DNA of 64,000 bases, taken from positions 310,001 through 374,000 of the forward strand of contig NZ_KV908322.1 of assembly GCF_001999765.1 (NCBI RefSeq), written 5' to 3'. The notes below the pieces were generated by a model. That model saw nothing but the letters and a program-made list of their open reading frames with translations. It was not told the DNA's origin and searched no databases. Of this stretch, positions 1-8,508 are shown in pieces. This DNA is from Sinomonas mesophila (lineage in GTDB: Bacteria; Actinomycetota; Actinomycetes; Actinomycetales; Micrococcaceae). A program made the translations under genes and the position numbers. Numbering within the stretch: the first letter of the stretch is position 1; each line of letters opens with the position of its first letter.

Positions 1-1
1 C

Positions 2-52
2 CCGCGCTACACATGGGAGTGGGACGAGCTGCTTGTAGTCAAAGCTGCATAA
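2..52 (+). CDS. C-terminal end of an upstream gene (partial)
   Basis: The window opens inside what looks like the last 16 codons of a plus-strand gene; the frame from base 2 reads PRYTWEWDELLVVKAA and stops at TAA 50-52. The peptide is too short to assign a family, and the call rests only on an open frame with a plausible protein-like composition. Confidence 0.3.
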   Translation, partial: PRYTWEWDELLVVKAA

Positions 53-164
53 CAGCCATCACCGGCTTCATACGGCACTTCCAATCGGCTGTCGGCTGGC
101 CTATTCCGATTCTGGGCTATCGCCGCCTGTTTTAGAACGATGTCAAGAAGACTACGATCCTGCC
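53..164 (+). promoter_or_regulatory. Intergenic region with a leaderless-type -10 box for the 165 gene
   Basis: A TACGAT hexamer at 153-158 fits the actinobacterial TANNNT -10 consensus and ends 6 nt before the ATG at 165, which would put transcription initiation on or next to the start codon. There is no convincing Shine-Dalgarno sequence between the two. A leaderless mRNA is therefore inferred. No clear -35 box is seen. Confidence 0.4.
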
Positions 165-1358
165 ATGGAAGGGCAGACGACTTCGCGAATTTTTAGGGTG
201 GCGCTCTTGGCGGAGTCCGCTGCCGTGTTCCCGGTGGACGACGATTGGAAAATCCAAATGCCGGATGATTCCGGCCGGCGGGTCCATCTGACTGCGCTAA
301 CAAGATACGTCGGGGATGAGACCCTCCACACAGCACGAGAACTGGTGTGTCACTTCGAGATTGAAGCTGATCACATAGACGAGGCCATCGCAATAGGAAC
401 GGAAGCGTCCTCATGGCTTCTTCCAATCATGGCGTTTGCCGCCAACGCTGAAATCGGAGAACCTCGACCCCACGTCGCCTATGAGCTCGCCCGCTCTGAG
501 ACAGGGCGGGAGTTTTTGCAGTTCTACCGGGTCTTCCGTGATGATGAAGCCCCGCAACGAAGCCGGTTCATTCACAAGGGCTCCACCGAAGCAGTTGTTG
601 CGGCAATTAGTGGCAATGAAGAGGAACAACGGCTATGGCGGTGTCTTTCCCAATATGCCTTTGCCCTGGAAAATTGGACCTTCGGAAACGAGTTTCTGGC
701 ACTGAATCACCTTTGGATTGGCGTTGAGAACCTGAGCAAGGCAACCCTGAGAAACAAGTGCCGCAACTCCGGGATCACCGAAGGACAGCTGGCCGAGTCA
801 TATGGGCTGGATCCTGCGGACCGGAACTGGCGGCGTGACTTACTCACGGCAGTCCGACTGCACTTGATCTTCCAAAGCGACCAATCGACTCACCAGCGTG
901 CACGGGCGGTCAGCGATGGATTCGAGCACGGGTTCAGACCCGCGAGCGAGTTGCAGAGCGCAGCTGCTGAAATTTGCCCCAGAGTGTTCGCATACCTGCG
1001 TCAGGCCGTGCTGGATGTGTTGGAACTAAAGCCTGAGATCGCTTCGGCGATTATGGCTAGGGACCCTCTGGACTGGCGCTCGGCCCATAAGTTCATTCGA
1101 GGGTGGTTGGTCGGCGATCCCGACGATGATCGTCTCGGCTCGCCGGAAGTACTGTATCCGCAGCTGAACTGGGGCACAGTACTCAAAGAGATGAAGATCC
1201 ACGAGGATGAATCGATCAGCTACACGTACGATGAAAATTTGACCCCGATGCTCGGCATTGGAATGGGGTTCAAGCTCCGCGGTCTTGGTGCGAGCTGGCG
1301 ACCCCTGAACCATGACAGACAAGGGCTCAACCAGCCAGGCCAGTCGGAGGGAGAATAA
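165..1358 (+). CDS. Hypothetical protein with a HEPN-like C-terminal half
   Basis: A 397-residue protein that I cannot assign to a named family. The N-terminal half is mixed alpha/beta with no motif I recognise. The C-terminal half is helical and resembles HEPN/ApeA-type helical domains: a segment ALNHLWIGVENL near residue 180, like the 'WIALE' helix of those families, followed about 60 residues later by a stretch rich in Arg and ending in FEHGF, reminiscent of the R-x(n)-HG catalytic region of HEPN RNases. The spacing between Arg and His (seven residues) is longer than the usual four to six, so RNase activity is uncertain. There are no signal peptide or membrane segments. It stands alone at the left of an accessory island that also carries nuclease genes, which fits a defence or stress role by association only. 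The start is chosen because a -10-like box lies just upstream. Confidence 0.65.
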   Translation: MEGQTTSRIFRVALLAESAAVFPVDDDWKIQMPDDSGRRVHLTALTRYVGDETLHTARELVCHFEIEADHIDEAIAIGTEASSWLLPIMAFAANAEIGEPRPHVAYELARSETGREFLQFYRVFRDDEAPQRSRFIHKGSTEAVVAAISGNEEEQRLWRCLSQYAFALENWTFGNEFLALNHLWIGVENLSKATLRNKCRNSGITEGQLAESYGLDPADRNWRRDLLTAVRLHLIFQSDQSTHQRARAVSDGFEHGFRPASELQSAAAEICPRVFAYLRQAVLDVLELKPEIASAIMARDPLDWRSAHKFIRGWLVGDPDDDRLGSPEVLYPQLNWGTVLKEMKIHEDESISYTYDENLTPMLGIGMGFKLRGLGASWRPLNHDRQGLNQPGQSEGE

Positions 1359-1587
1359 GAACCTGCCGCCCGCTGAAAACTCAAAGCCAGACAGGATGTT
1401 CCTTCGCCAATGAAAACCATGAGTGCCGTTCCTTGGCCTTGGGGGAGCACTATCCGAAAGACCCGCAAGTCTGCCTGATGTCGGATCTCCGCTCGAATCG
1501 ACGATCCTCGGTTCAAGGTTCGACAAAGTACCGTCTTCTGAACGAGTTCAATGGCGTGGGCCACGCCCAGTCTGCGAGAATCGCCGT

Positions 1588-2022
1588 ATGGCTGGCCGCC
1601 CCGAGTCCGACGAGCACTATGTGCTTGACCTGTGCGACAAGATCCTCGGCGCGAGCGGCCGCCGCCAAGCAACGTTTGACTGGCTCCGCGGCGACCCGTC
1701 CCCTTCGAGACCCCTCGGCACAAAGCTCCCTGTGGACGGCTTCTGGCCCGGTCTCGAGCTCGTAGTCGAGTTCCAGGAGGAGCAGCATTCGAAGCCCTCG
1801 CCATTCTTCGACCGACGCCAGACCGTATCCGGCATCGGCCGCGGCGAGCAGCGCCGCCTCTACGACGAGCGCAAGAGTCTACTCATCCGCGAGAACGGGT
1901 TGCGTCTCGTGGTGATCGATAAGTCCGCGTTCGTCATCAGGTCGAAGCGGATCATGCGCGACCCTGGGAGAGACTGCGCCGTTGTCCGTCAGCACCTCAG
2001 CAACTACGCGAACAGGTCCTGA
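1588..2022 (+). CDS. Small PD-(D/E)XK-like (Vsr/DUF559-like) nuclease, putative
   Basis: A 144-residue protein starting at the ATG at 1588, which has GAGAA about 8 nt upstream; the longer open frame from 1423 adds a poorly protein-like extension. The core KLPVDGFWPGLELVVEF followed by QEEQH near residues 47-68 matches the D...E-x-Q layout of small restriction-endonuclease-fold proteins, where the Asp and Glu bind metal and a Q/K completes the site. A later strand-helix segment ending in LRLVVIDK resembles the C-terminal strands of Vsr/DUF559-type domains. Predicted role: DNA cleavage or repair in the cytoplasm; the substrate is unknown. It lies between a HEPN-like protein and an OLD-family nuclease gene but is separated from both by more than 200 bp, so no operon is implied. 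Confidence 0.6.
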   Translation: MAGRPESDEHYVLDLCDKILGASGRRQATFDWLRGDPSPSRPLGTKLPVDGFWPGLELVVEFQEEQHSKPSPFFDRRQTVSGIGRGEQRRLYDERKSLLIRENGLRLVVIDKSAFVIRSKRIMRDPGRDCAVVRQHLSNYANRS

Positions 2023-2403
2023 ATAGCGCATTCCGCGTCCCGGCCATGTACGAGACGATCACATCGTCTTTCCTGCACTACGTCCAGGAAAATCCTTAAC
2101 TCCGCCGCCTGAAGCCCGAGCGTGATGTTCATGTGGTGATCGCACCCTTTCGCCTGGTATTGCAGCGATTGCAGTATCACTCTTCACAGTGTTATTCGCG
2201 CTCCTCCGGGTCAATGTACGTAAGTATGCATGTGGTGCGATGGCAGCGCGGGCGCGAAATCTGCCTGTCTAAGAGGGCCGCGAATGCTTCTGGGGGGGCT
2301 ATCCGAGTCCATCCTCGATGTAGCGGGCCAACAGCTGAATCGGCGCGAGCTTGTTCGGCCGTGCAGGTGGTGATCGCTCCCGTTCCCAGGGTAGCTACGC
2401 CCA
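2023..2403. other. Gene-poor stretch upstream of the OLD-family gene
   Basis: About 380 bp with only short, unconvincing reading frames on either strand. A pair of ATTGCAG direct repeats sits near 2159-2174. I see no RNA gene or terminator. Confidence 0.4.
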
Positions 2404-2419
2404 TAGACTGGCTCGCGTG
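2404..2419 (+). promoter_or_regulatory. -10 box for a leaderless OLD-family transcript
   Basis: TAGACT at 2404-2409 is a good TANNNT -10 box, and the GTG start follows 7 nt later at 2417. There is no Shine-Dalgarno sequence before this GTG. The same TAGACT/start geometry recurs upstream of pdxT in this window, which supports a leaderless start. Confidence 0.45.
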
Positions 2420-4237
2420 CACATAGATCGCGTTGACGTAGAGCGGCTGCTTGGGTTCGAGAAGCTGAGCATTGAGCTGGATCCGCAGCTGCAGCTGATT
2501 GCCGGGCCGAACAATGCTGGGAAGTCGTCGCTGCTCCGGGTGCTGGAGACCTTCTTCGCCAACCCGACCGGGTCGGATCTGCTGCGATTGAAGCCTTTGC
2601 ATGAGTACTACGTGCAGGGAGGCCCCCGGATGATGTCCAGCGTGGTGGTGCACTTCGGGGGACTTGCCGAGGCCGAGCAGGAACTGTTCGCCGACGCGGT
2701 CCTTAAGGACGGCACCTTCTGGATCAAGATCTCATGCTCACGGGGCGGGAGAATCACCTACGAAGCGAGTCGCAAGTCCGCACGCGCGAGCGACCTCTAT
2801 AAGGCGGTACTGCAATCGTTCAGCTTCGTGAAGATCCCGTCCGTCCGTGTGAGCGAATCAGGGCAGGGCGAGAACGACCAGTCATTGGTCAGGCTGTACG
2901 AGACGCTCGAGGGCGTGCTTGTGAGATCGGGTGGCTCGCGCAGGACCCAGCTGCAGAGGGAGTTCGAGGACGCGATCAAACCAGTTGAGGACCTTGTGCA
3001 TAAGGTCCTGAGTGAGTCCGTGGCCGCCGTGGCGACGGAGCTTCCGTTTCGGGAGCGTGAGTTGGGGATCAACCTGCCTGACTCAAGGCATGCTCTTCGA
3101 GGGATGCTCCAGGAGGCTGTCATCACCAGCCGGGACGAGGTGGAGGTCTCGATCGCGGAACGGGGTACCGGCTTCCAGTCCGCGATGGTGCTCGGGATCC
3201 TTCGGTACGTGGCCTCTCGGAGCCAGCAGGCGGGTGGAAACGTGGTGTTCGCGATCGAGGAGCCTGAAGCCTTCCTCCATCCACAGACCCAGCGGGCGAT
3301 GGCAAAGATCTTGCGGGAGATCTCAACTGGGGCGCAGCTGCTTGTGACCACTCACAGCCCCGTCTTGGTGGATTCATTCTCCGTTCGCCGGATCGTACGG
3401 CTTCCGCTCAGTTCAGGTGGCACCAACTACACCGCGCGTCGTCAGGAGCTTACACAGGCTGAAGAGGGACGGCTGACCAGGTACTGCGACGCAACAAATA
3501 GTGAACTCGTCTTCGCGAACTCGGTTGTTCTTGTCGAAGGCCATGGTGACAAGCTCCTGATCGACTATCTGCTCGCTCGCATCACCGGCGGGGCGGGTGG
3601 CCACTACGCCATGGGCATCGCCGTCATCGAAGCGTCGGGGATCGGCACGATCAAGCATCTCCTGGGACTCGCGCAGTACTTCGACGTCCGCGCCTACGTC
3701 ATCACTGACAAAGACGGCCTACACAAGTCAGGCGGCAACGGCCAGCGCAAGTTGCTGGAGATCCTCAAAGCCAGAGATCCTGCCCCGTCCCAGAATGAGC
3801 TTCAGGTTTTACATGGCTTGGCGGATGCAACGGTGCCGAACTTGAAGGCCGCCCTTGAGCAGCAGGCGAGTCTCAATCGCAGCCTTGCAATGTGGGATGC
3901 GTTCGTTCTCGCATCCGACCTTGAAGGCCTGCTGCTCGACACTGTCGGCCAGACGAAACTGGCTGAGATGCTCGGACCGGCGGGCGAGAACGAGGTTGAC
4001 CAGGTGGCGTCGGATAGATTCGCGTCAGGCGTCACAGGCAAAGAGGAACTGGCGGCTTGGCTTGGTTCGAAGGGATGGAACTCCACAGGAAAGAAGTCGG
4101 GGAAGGTCAAGCCGCACTTGCCGTCGGCTCTCCTGAGAGCGCACCTTGCCACACGCAAGAACGTCCCCCAGACGGTTAAACCGCTCGACGATTGGCTTCG
4201 CATGATCGTGAAGGATCACGAGCGGTCACCGCTCTGA
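2417..4237 (+). CDS. OLD-family ATP-dependent endonuclease (ABC-type ATPase plus TOPRIM)
   Basis: A 606-residue protein from the GTG at 2417. The N-terminal half is an SMC/ABC-type ATPase: Walker A GPNNAGKS at residues 30-37, Walker B with the doubled acidic VFAIEEPEAFLHP near 276-288, and a TTHSP switch-like motif near 312. The C-terminal half is a TOPRIM nuclease domain with VVLVEGHGDK near 370 supplying the metal-binding Glu and VITDKDG near 430 supplying the D-x-D pair; a SDLEGLL segment near 496 matches the extra acidic motif of OLD enzymes. OLD proteins nick and degrade DNA and are phage-exclusion or defence nucleases. No UvrD-like helicase (GajB) is adjacent, so this is a stand-alone class 1-like OLD rather than Gabija. 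A TTG start at 2351 would add 22 poorly protein-like residues, so the GTG, preceded by a -10 box, is preferred. Confidence 0.88.
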   Translation: MHIDRVDVERLLGFEKLSIELDPQLQLIAGPNNAGKSSLLRVLETFFANPTGSDLLRLKPLHEYYVQGGPRMMSSVVVHFGGLAEAEQELFADAVLKDGTFWIKISCSRGGRITYEASRKSARASDLYKAVLQSFSFVKIPSVRVSESGQGENDQSLVRLYETLEGVLVRSGGSRRTQLQREFEDAIKPVEDLVHKVLSESVAAVATELPFRERELGINLPDSRHALRGMLQEAVITSRDEVEVSIAERGTGFQSAMVLGILRYVASRSQQAGGNVVFAIEEPEAFLHPQTQRAMAKILREISTGAQLLVTTHSPVLVDSFSVRRIVRLPLSSGGTNYTARRQELTQAEEGRLTRYCDATNSELVFANSVVLVEGHGDKLLIDYLLARITGGAGGHYAMGIAVIEASGIGTIKHLLGLAQYFDVRAYVITDKDGLHKSGGNGQRKLLEILKARDPAPSQNELQVLHGLADATVPNLKAALEQQASLNRSLAMWDAFVLASDLEGLLLDTVGQTKLAEMLGPAGENEVDQVASDRFASGVTGKEELAAWLGSKGWNSTGKKSGKVKPHLPSALLRAHLATRKNVPQTVKPLDDWLRMIVKDHERSPL

Positions 4238-4339
4238 ACGTTGTCGTTGTGCCGCCGGCACGCACCAGCGTCTAGGTGGACTCGCGACATCGAGGCTGGC
4301 CCCGATGGATGTGTCGCTTATCCCGCCCGCGTTCTCCCG

Positions 4340-4801
4340 TTAGCCGCTGGCATTGGCCATATGCGCTTCGAGCACGGCGAGGAACTCCTGATTGGTCTTC
4401 ACGGGGAGCCCGAACTCTCCTGCTTTGGCCTGCACGGCCTTGTCCCCTGAGACCACGGTCCACGTCGGGCTGAACAGGGCCGCGGCGTCTCTGCGTTGGC
4501 CGTCCACCGCGGTGGCGATGACTAGCGGGTCAGCGTTGCCAAGGTTGGCGTAGAGGTTCACGAGCTTCGTATCGCCGACTGGGACCCTGGCCATCACCTC
4601 GATGAGCCGTGCGAGCACACTGGGGGTTGTCGGGTACTCCAGGCGCTTCAGCTCTTCGAAGTCGGGGAAGCCCTCGGCCTCGTGCAGGACCTCGCTCGGG
4701 ATTCGGCAGTGCGCCGTGAAGTAGTCGCTGGCTCGATGCTCTCGCCCAAGGAACGACAGAGCGTTGTTGTCGATGACGTACACGTTCCCGTAGCCGCTCA
4801 T
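4340..4801 (-). CDS. PIN-domain protein (putative RNase toxin) paired with the ImmA/IrrE-like gene
   Basis: A 153-residue PIN-like protein. Four conserved acidic positions expected of a PIN ribonuclease are visible: Asp in YVIDNNAL near residue 11, Glu in PSEVLHEAEG near 39, Asp in GNADPLVIA near 90 and Asp in VVSGDKAVQAKA near 118. PIN toxins and defence effectors cut RNA using Mg/Mn. Its ATG overlaps the stop codon of the upstream ImmA/IrrE-like gene (ATGA at 4801-4798), so the two are translationally coupled and probably act together; PIN proteins of the DUF4411 type are commonly found next to ImmA/IrrE-family genes. It ends convergently with the OLD gene, leaving about 100 bp. Confidence 0.78.
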   Translation of the reverse strand: MSGYGNVYVIDNNALSFLGREHRASDYFTAHCRIPSEVLHEAEGFPDFEELKRLEYPTTPSVLARLIEVMARVPVGDTKLVNLYANLGNADPLVIATAVDGQRRDAAALFSPTWTVVSGDKAVQAKAGEFGLPVKTNQEFLAVLEAHMANASG

Positions 4802-5972
4802 CGCATGGCCTCGCGGAAATCGCTGATCTGGTGTGGCTTGAGATGGCGGAGGCAGACGATGCGGCAGAACTCGCCCGGGGAGATCTGCCCTGCCTCGAGC
4901 ACATTGAGCATCCGCCGGGAGAGCTCGCGACCGTTGTACTTGCGTACGGCATTGATGGCACTCGGCTGGCGCGCTTGGGTCTTCGGGCGCTGTGCGTACT
5001 CCTCTCGCAGCTGCTGCAGGTGGGAGTTGGCCAGGTCGGGGGTGATCATGCCGAGCCGCATCGCGCGCACGGCCATCGCGCTGGGCGTCACCTTGAGCAC
5101 GTCGGCCGCGGCCTTCACTTCGTCTAGCGATCCGAGTGACGTGCTGCGAAGTGCCTCTCTCGGCATGAGCATCGCGCCGACGATGTCGTATTCGCGTCCC
5201 ACGTCCGACCCTGTGCTGGAGCCGTCATAGGTGACCGGCGCGAAGATCTTCCGCGCCACGAGCACGCTCATCAGAGCGAGCGTGAAGAGCATACGGCCCG
5301 CGGGCTCCTGGTAGTCGCCGTGGTCCCCGCCGGAGAGGAAGATGTACGGCACCTTTGCGTCCTTGATGGTCATGCCGCTGAACTTCACGCCGGTGATCCT
5401 CTGCGGCATGAAGTTGTTGACGCTGCGGGAGACAAGGACCTGGTTCGCCTCGAGCCGTGCGATCAGCAGCTCGAGGGCGTCCTCCTTCTTGCGCACTGAC
5501 ATGATCGAGTCGTTCGAGAGCCCGAGAGCGTCCATCAGTTTGCTGGCGTCCTCCTCGACCGATCTGCCGACCTTGCCGAGCAGCCCGACGATCCTGTTCG
5601 GCGTCAGAGTCTTGTCGTTCTTCTTGAGCAGTTCCTGCTTGCGCAGGAGGTCCTTGACGATCAGCTCGATTTCTCTGAGGTTCACCCGGTCGCGGGAGTT
5701 CACGGAGAAGGTCTCCTTGGTGAGGCCGCTCAGGAGCTTGTCCGTCTTTGCCTTGATCTGTGCCTCCACGACGGGTAGCGGGGCGAAGAAGAGCACGTAG
5801 GGGATCTCGCCCTTCCGCGCAAGGAAGACGAGGTCGGAGAAGTCGATCGAAGAGGTCGAGACGGCCTTCCTGTAGCGGCGTACGTGCTGGCGACCGAGTT
5901 GTTGAGGAGCGCGGCGAACACCGCTTCGTCTATCGGGGTCCGCTCGCCGTTCAGAAGGACATCAATCGCCAT
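4798..5972 (-). CDS. ImmA/IrrE-like protein without HExxH, apparently frameshifted
   Basis: The authentic start appears to be the ATG at 5972, which has a strong GAGAGGAG ribosome site 7 nt upstream and begins MAIDVLLNGERTPIDEAVF. The frame runs to about codon 29 and then must shift near 5880-5886 to join the long downstream frame, which otherwise begins at an internal GTG (5796) with no ribosome site and lacks the usual N-terminal segment (RYRKAVSTSSIDFSDLVFLA is readable upstream of that GTG in the second frame). The downstream part has the ImmA/IrrE layout: a VPYIFLSG strand, a GRMLFTLA helix and a REYDIVGAMLMP helix like the E-x-x-x-x-FA-LLMP motif. The HExxH metal site expected after FTLA is replaced by ALMSVLVARK, so protease activity is unlikely. 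It is coupled by ATGA to the PIN gene. Confidence 0.7.
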
Positions 5973-6455
5973 CGCCCGGCTCCTCTCTATGAAATGCGGC
6001 GGAGGCCACACATTGCCCCGTAATCTGCGACCCGCTCGCCGTGCGGTGGTACGGCGAAGGTCTCGCGCGACGATGTCCATCCGTCGCGGCACGCGGCGGG
6101 GACCTCGCCGACCTCTGTCAGGTACTGCCGCCGTTGGGGGAGAGCGACACGCGACTGCTCCATTTCAGTCGCGCACGTCCTTCCGGTTGCCTGGCCGACG
6201 CGAGGACACCTCGAAGCACTTCCGCGCTTCTGGCTGCGCTTGCCCTCGGTGAACTTTGTTGCCCCGGGCGTTCGTGCGGACCGCGAGCGACTCCTTAGAA
6301 CATCCACATCCGGCCCTGGCCCGTCGCTGAGAACGGTAATCGAGCAGATCTAGGAGCTTCGCTTGCTCCCGATGACAACTACGTGGTCCGCCTCTACACC
6401 AAGGCAAAGGCGCTGAAGCCGGTGCAGCCAACCCCGAAACCACTTTAGATTGCAC
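5973..6455. other. Gene-poor stretch between the ImmA/IrrE-like and DUF4238 genes
   Basis: About 480 bp without a convincing gene. Short open frames exist on both strands but look random. The plus-strand frame ending at TAG 6446-6448 reads a peptide containing DDNYVVRLYTKAKAL, which vaguely resembles the C-terminal strand of DUF1254/DUF1214 proteins and may be a gene relic; the evidence is weak. The upstream end must carry the promoter of the minus-strand ImmA/IrrE-PIN pair. Confidence 0.35.
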
Positions 6456-7415
6456 CTACCGGTCGCGTGGCCCGGGAAACTCCCCTGGAACGAGACCGGC
6501 ATCGTCGGGGTGATGAAAGACCCAGTTCCGTGCGTTGGCAATCGTATGGCTGTTCAAGAGACGAGCCATCTTGGTGGTACCAGCCATCTCACGGTCATGT
6601 CCTCCGGCGACAATCTGGTCCCAAAGCTCCGTGAGCGCTGTCTGGCCGGCTGCCTCCTCAAAGAGTGGCTGCGGATTGCCCAGAAGGAGGCCGACGTCCC
6701 TGGCAAGAGGGAGCGAGATTCCCCAGGCTGTCGCCACGCCAACGCCTGTGAATACTCCATCCAATTTCAGATCGCGCACGAGTGCGACCGGTGTATCGCA
6801 TGTCAGCAGCTTCCTGCGGTTGAATCTGATTAGAATCCAAGGACGTCCAATAAAATAGGGCACCAGTCGCGGGACAAGTTCGAGTATGTGGAGGATGTGC
6901 TCCGCCGGAGCCGTCTTCATGGTCAGACCTTCTGACTCAGAGGCCTGCTGAACCAGCCGATCAAGTACATCGTCGCCCACGTGTTTGCCTGACTGAGCCA
7001 GGGTGGCCCTGACCCCGTCCACACCCATCTGAGAAATCACCTGGGACAACGCTTTTCCGTACATCTGGTCCATGAGCATTCTGGCATCCGGACCTCTGCG
7101 GAACTGAAGGGCAAGGAAAGTGCCCAGGATCTCCCGGTCTTCGCGAGGCAGTGGCCAAGTACCCGTAACTGCCTTCCTGATGATGGCCGATGCATCGCCT
7201 TCCATTCGGGACAGTTCTTTTTCGAAGACATCAGCCCCTTCAGGGTGACCAGGAAGTGCGTAGAAGTTGGTCCGGACGGTCGCATGGGTCGTAGGGATGA
7301 CCAGCCGCTTCGCATCACTGAGCCTGACAGCGCCTAATTGCGGCGTGTTGTCGGCGGATCCAAAGCCATTCAAATAGAACTTCGGAACCGTATGATGCCG
7401 CTTGCTGACCCCCAT
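6456..7415 (-). CDS. DUF4238 domain-containing protein
   Basis: A 319-residue protein starting at the ATG at 7415, chosen because it has a GGAAGGA ribosome site 9 nt upstream and places the family hallmark at the N-terminus; an upstream start at 7451 would add 12 residues. The motif KRHHTVPKFYLNGF at residues 5-18 is the diagnostic N-terminal signature of DUF4238. The rest is an alpha/beta domain with LTCDTPVALV near residue 195, another conserved segment of the family. The biochemical function is unknown; DUF4238 genes are often scattered among accessory and defence genes. There are no signal peptide or membrane spans. It is monocistronic, facing the same way as the ImmA/IrrE-PIN pair but about 480 bp upstream of it. 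Confidence 0.78.
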   Translation of the reverse strand: MGVSKRHHTVPKFYLNGFGSADNTPQLGAVRLSDAKRLVIPTTHATVRTNFYALPGHPEGADVFEKELSRMEGDASAIIRKAVTGTWPLPREDREILGTFLALQFRRGPDARMLMDQMYGKALSQVISQMGVDGVRATLAQSGKHVGDDVLDRLVQQASESEGLTMKTAPAEHILHILELVPRLVPYFIGRPWILIRFNRRKLLTCDTPVALVRDLKLDGVFTGVGVATAWGISLPLARDVGLLLGNPQPLFEEAAGQTALTELWDQIVAGGHDREMAGTTKMARLLNSHTIANARNWVFHHPDDAGLVPGEFPGPRDR

Positions 7416-8508
7416 GTGACCGCGTCCTTCCTTCTGTATTCTGCCGCTCAAAGCCTATTGTCCACTTCACCGGAAGCGGGGAACTCGCGCACTGCCGCGT
7501 TGGACCACACGGTCCTGGTTGCAAGACAGGGCTGCCCAACGCTGCATTGTCTTTACTCTTTCCCGCACCACCGGGAGCGGGCAAGACTATGCGCTGAACG
7601 GCTCCAAGGGCGCTTCCCTGATGGCCAACGCCGCCGTCCTCATCCTCTCTCTGGCAAATCAGGTCGTGATACGGACGGAGCTCGTGCAGGGTCCACATGT
7701 TGTCAATCTTGGACCACGGCATCAACGTCGACGAGATCCCCCAGCCGCACCGCCTCGCGGAGCGCGGCTGGTAAGTGATAAATGAGGGTTTCGAGCTCGT
7801 GCCGCCGCTGGTCTGGCGGCGCGAGCCGGGATCCAAACCGTGGTCCAAGATGGGCCACTTCGTAGGAGTGAGCCGAGCGTGGCGTAGGCAGCATTCCTAC
7901 CTCAGGTGATAGTGACGAAGCCCCAAGGCGGATGCCTTGGGGCTTCGTTGATTGTGCTGGGTATCCCAGTCTGCGGTGAAATCCTGGGAGTCTTTCGATG
8001 ATTACCCCCGTGCGTCCCCTCCATTCGTCGTGCGGTCGGGGGACCGCAATCGGACGGCTTCGATTCCTGTGGGCAGTACGTTCCAAAAACTCGCCGAGCT
8101 CATCGCGGCCGGACTCGAAAAGCGCTGGACTGTAGCGTATAAGGCACCTTCACCTGCCTTAATTCGGGCGGCCGGGAGGCATCCGGTGGACGACCCGGCT
8201 TGCGGGCGGGCCGAACTAGCAAATTTCGGTTGATGAGACGGGTGTCAATTTCGGTCTGCAACTCGGTACATATGGCCCGGTGCATCGTGAGCGACTAAAG
8301 CGCCATTAGGTGGGCAACCGCCGGCTCTCTCGGACCCAGGAAACAGGTAGTGCCAGCTCAAGAGACAGGTACCGACTACTGGTGACCGTGGGCTTGCCTG
8401 GTCTCTAAGCTCCGAATAGAGCCGTTATATCGGCCAACCGTGATAAGGGTGTCTGCCGGCACCCGGTGCTGCCTTCGTGCAGCCCACCGGCAATCGGATA
8501 GGAAATCC
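7416..8508. other. About 1.1 kb without a recognisable intact gene
   Basis: No intact gene is supported. The minus-strand frame ending at 7703 has a helical-looking tail (HELETLIYHLPAALREAV) that could be the end of a decayed gene, while the same DNA read on the plus strand also stays open, so neither is convincing. The main structured element is a perfect inverted repeat at 7915-7948. The final part, 8400-8508, should hold the phytase promoter. Confidence 0.35.
7915..7948. terminator. Perfect 15-bp inverted repeat, terminator-like, orphan
   Basis: Positions 7915-7929 are exactly complementary to 7934-7948 with a 4-nt loop GGAT. A stem of 15 bp with no mismatch is typical of an intrinsic terminator, but the following T tract is weak on both strands and no gene ends close by on either side. 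It may be the relic of a lost gene's terminator. Confidence 0.5.

Noticed and set aside
1423-1587. Longer N-terminus for the 1588 nuclease-like protein
   Set aside because: The added 55 residues are not protein-like and the 1588 ATG has its own ribosome site.
2417-4237. Gabija system (GajA plus GajB)
   Set aside because: No UvrD-like helicase gene lies on either side of the OLD gene.
6299-6448. C-terminal relic of a DUF1254/DUF1214 gene
   Set aside because: Only one short phrase (NYVVRLYTKAKAL) resembles the family; no upstream part is found, so it is noted but not called.
7703-8086. 127-codon minus-strand gene
   Set aside because: Only the last 35 or so residues look protein-like; the rest is Arg/Pro/Ser-rich, with no start signal or family.
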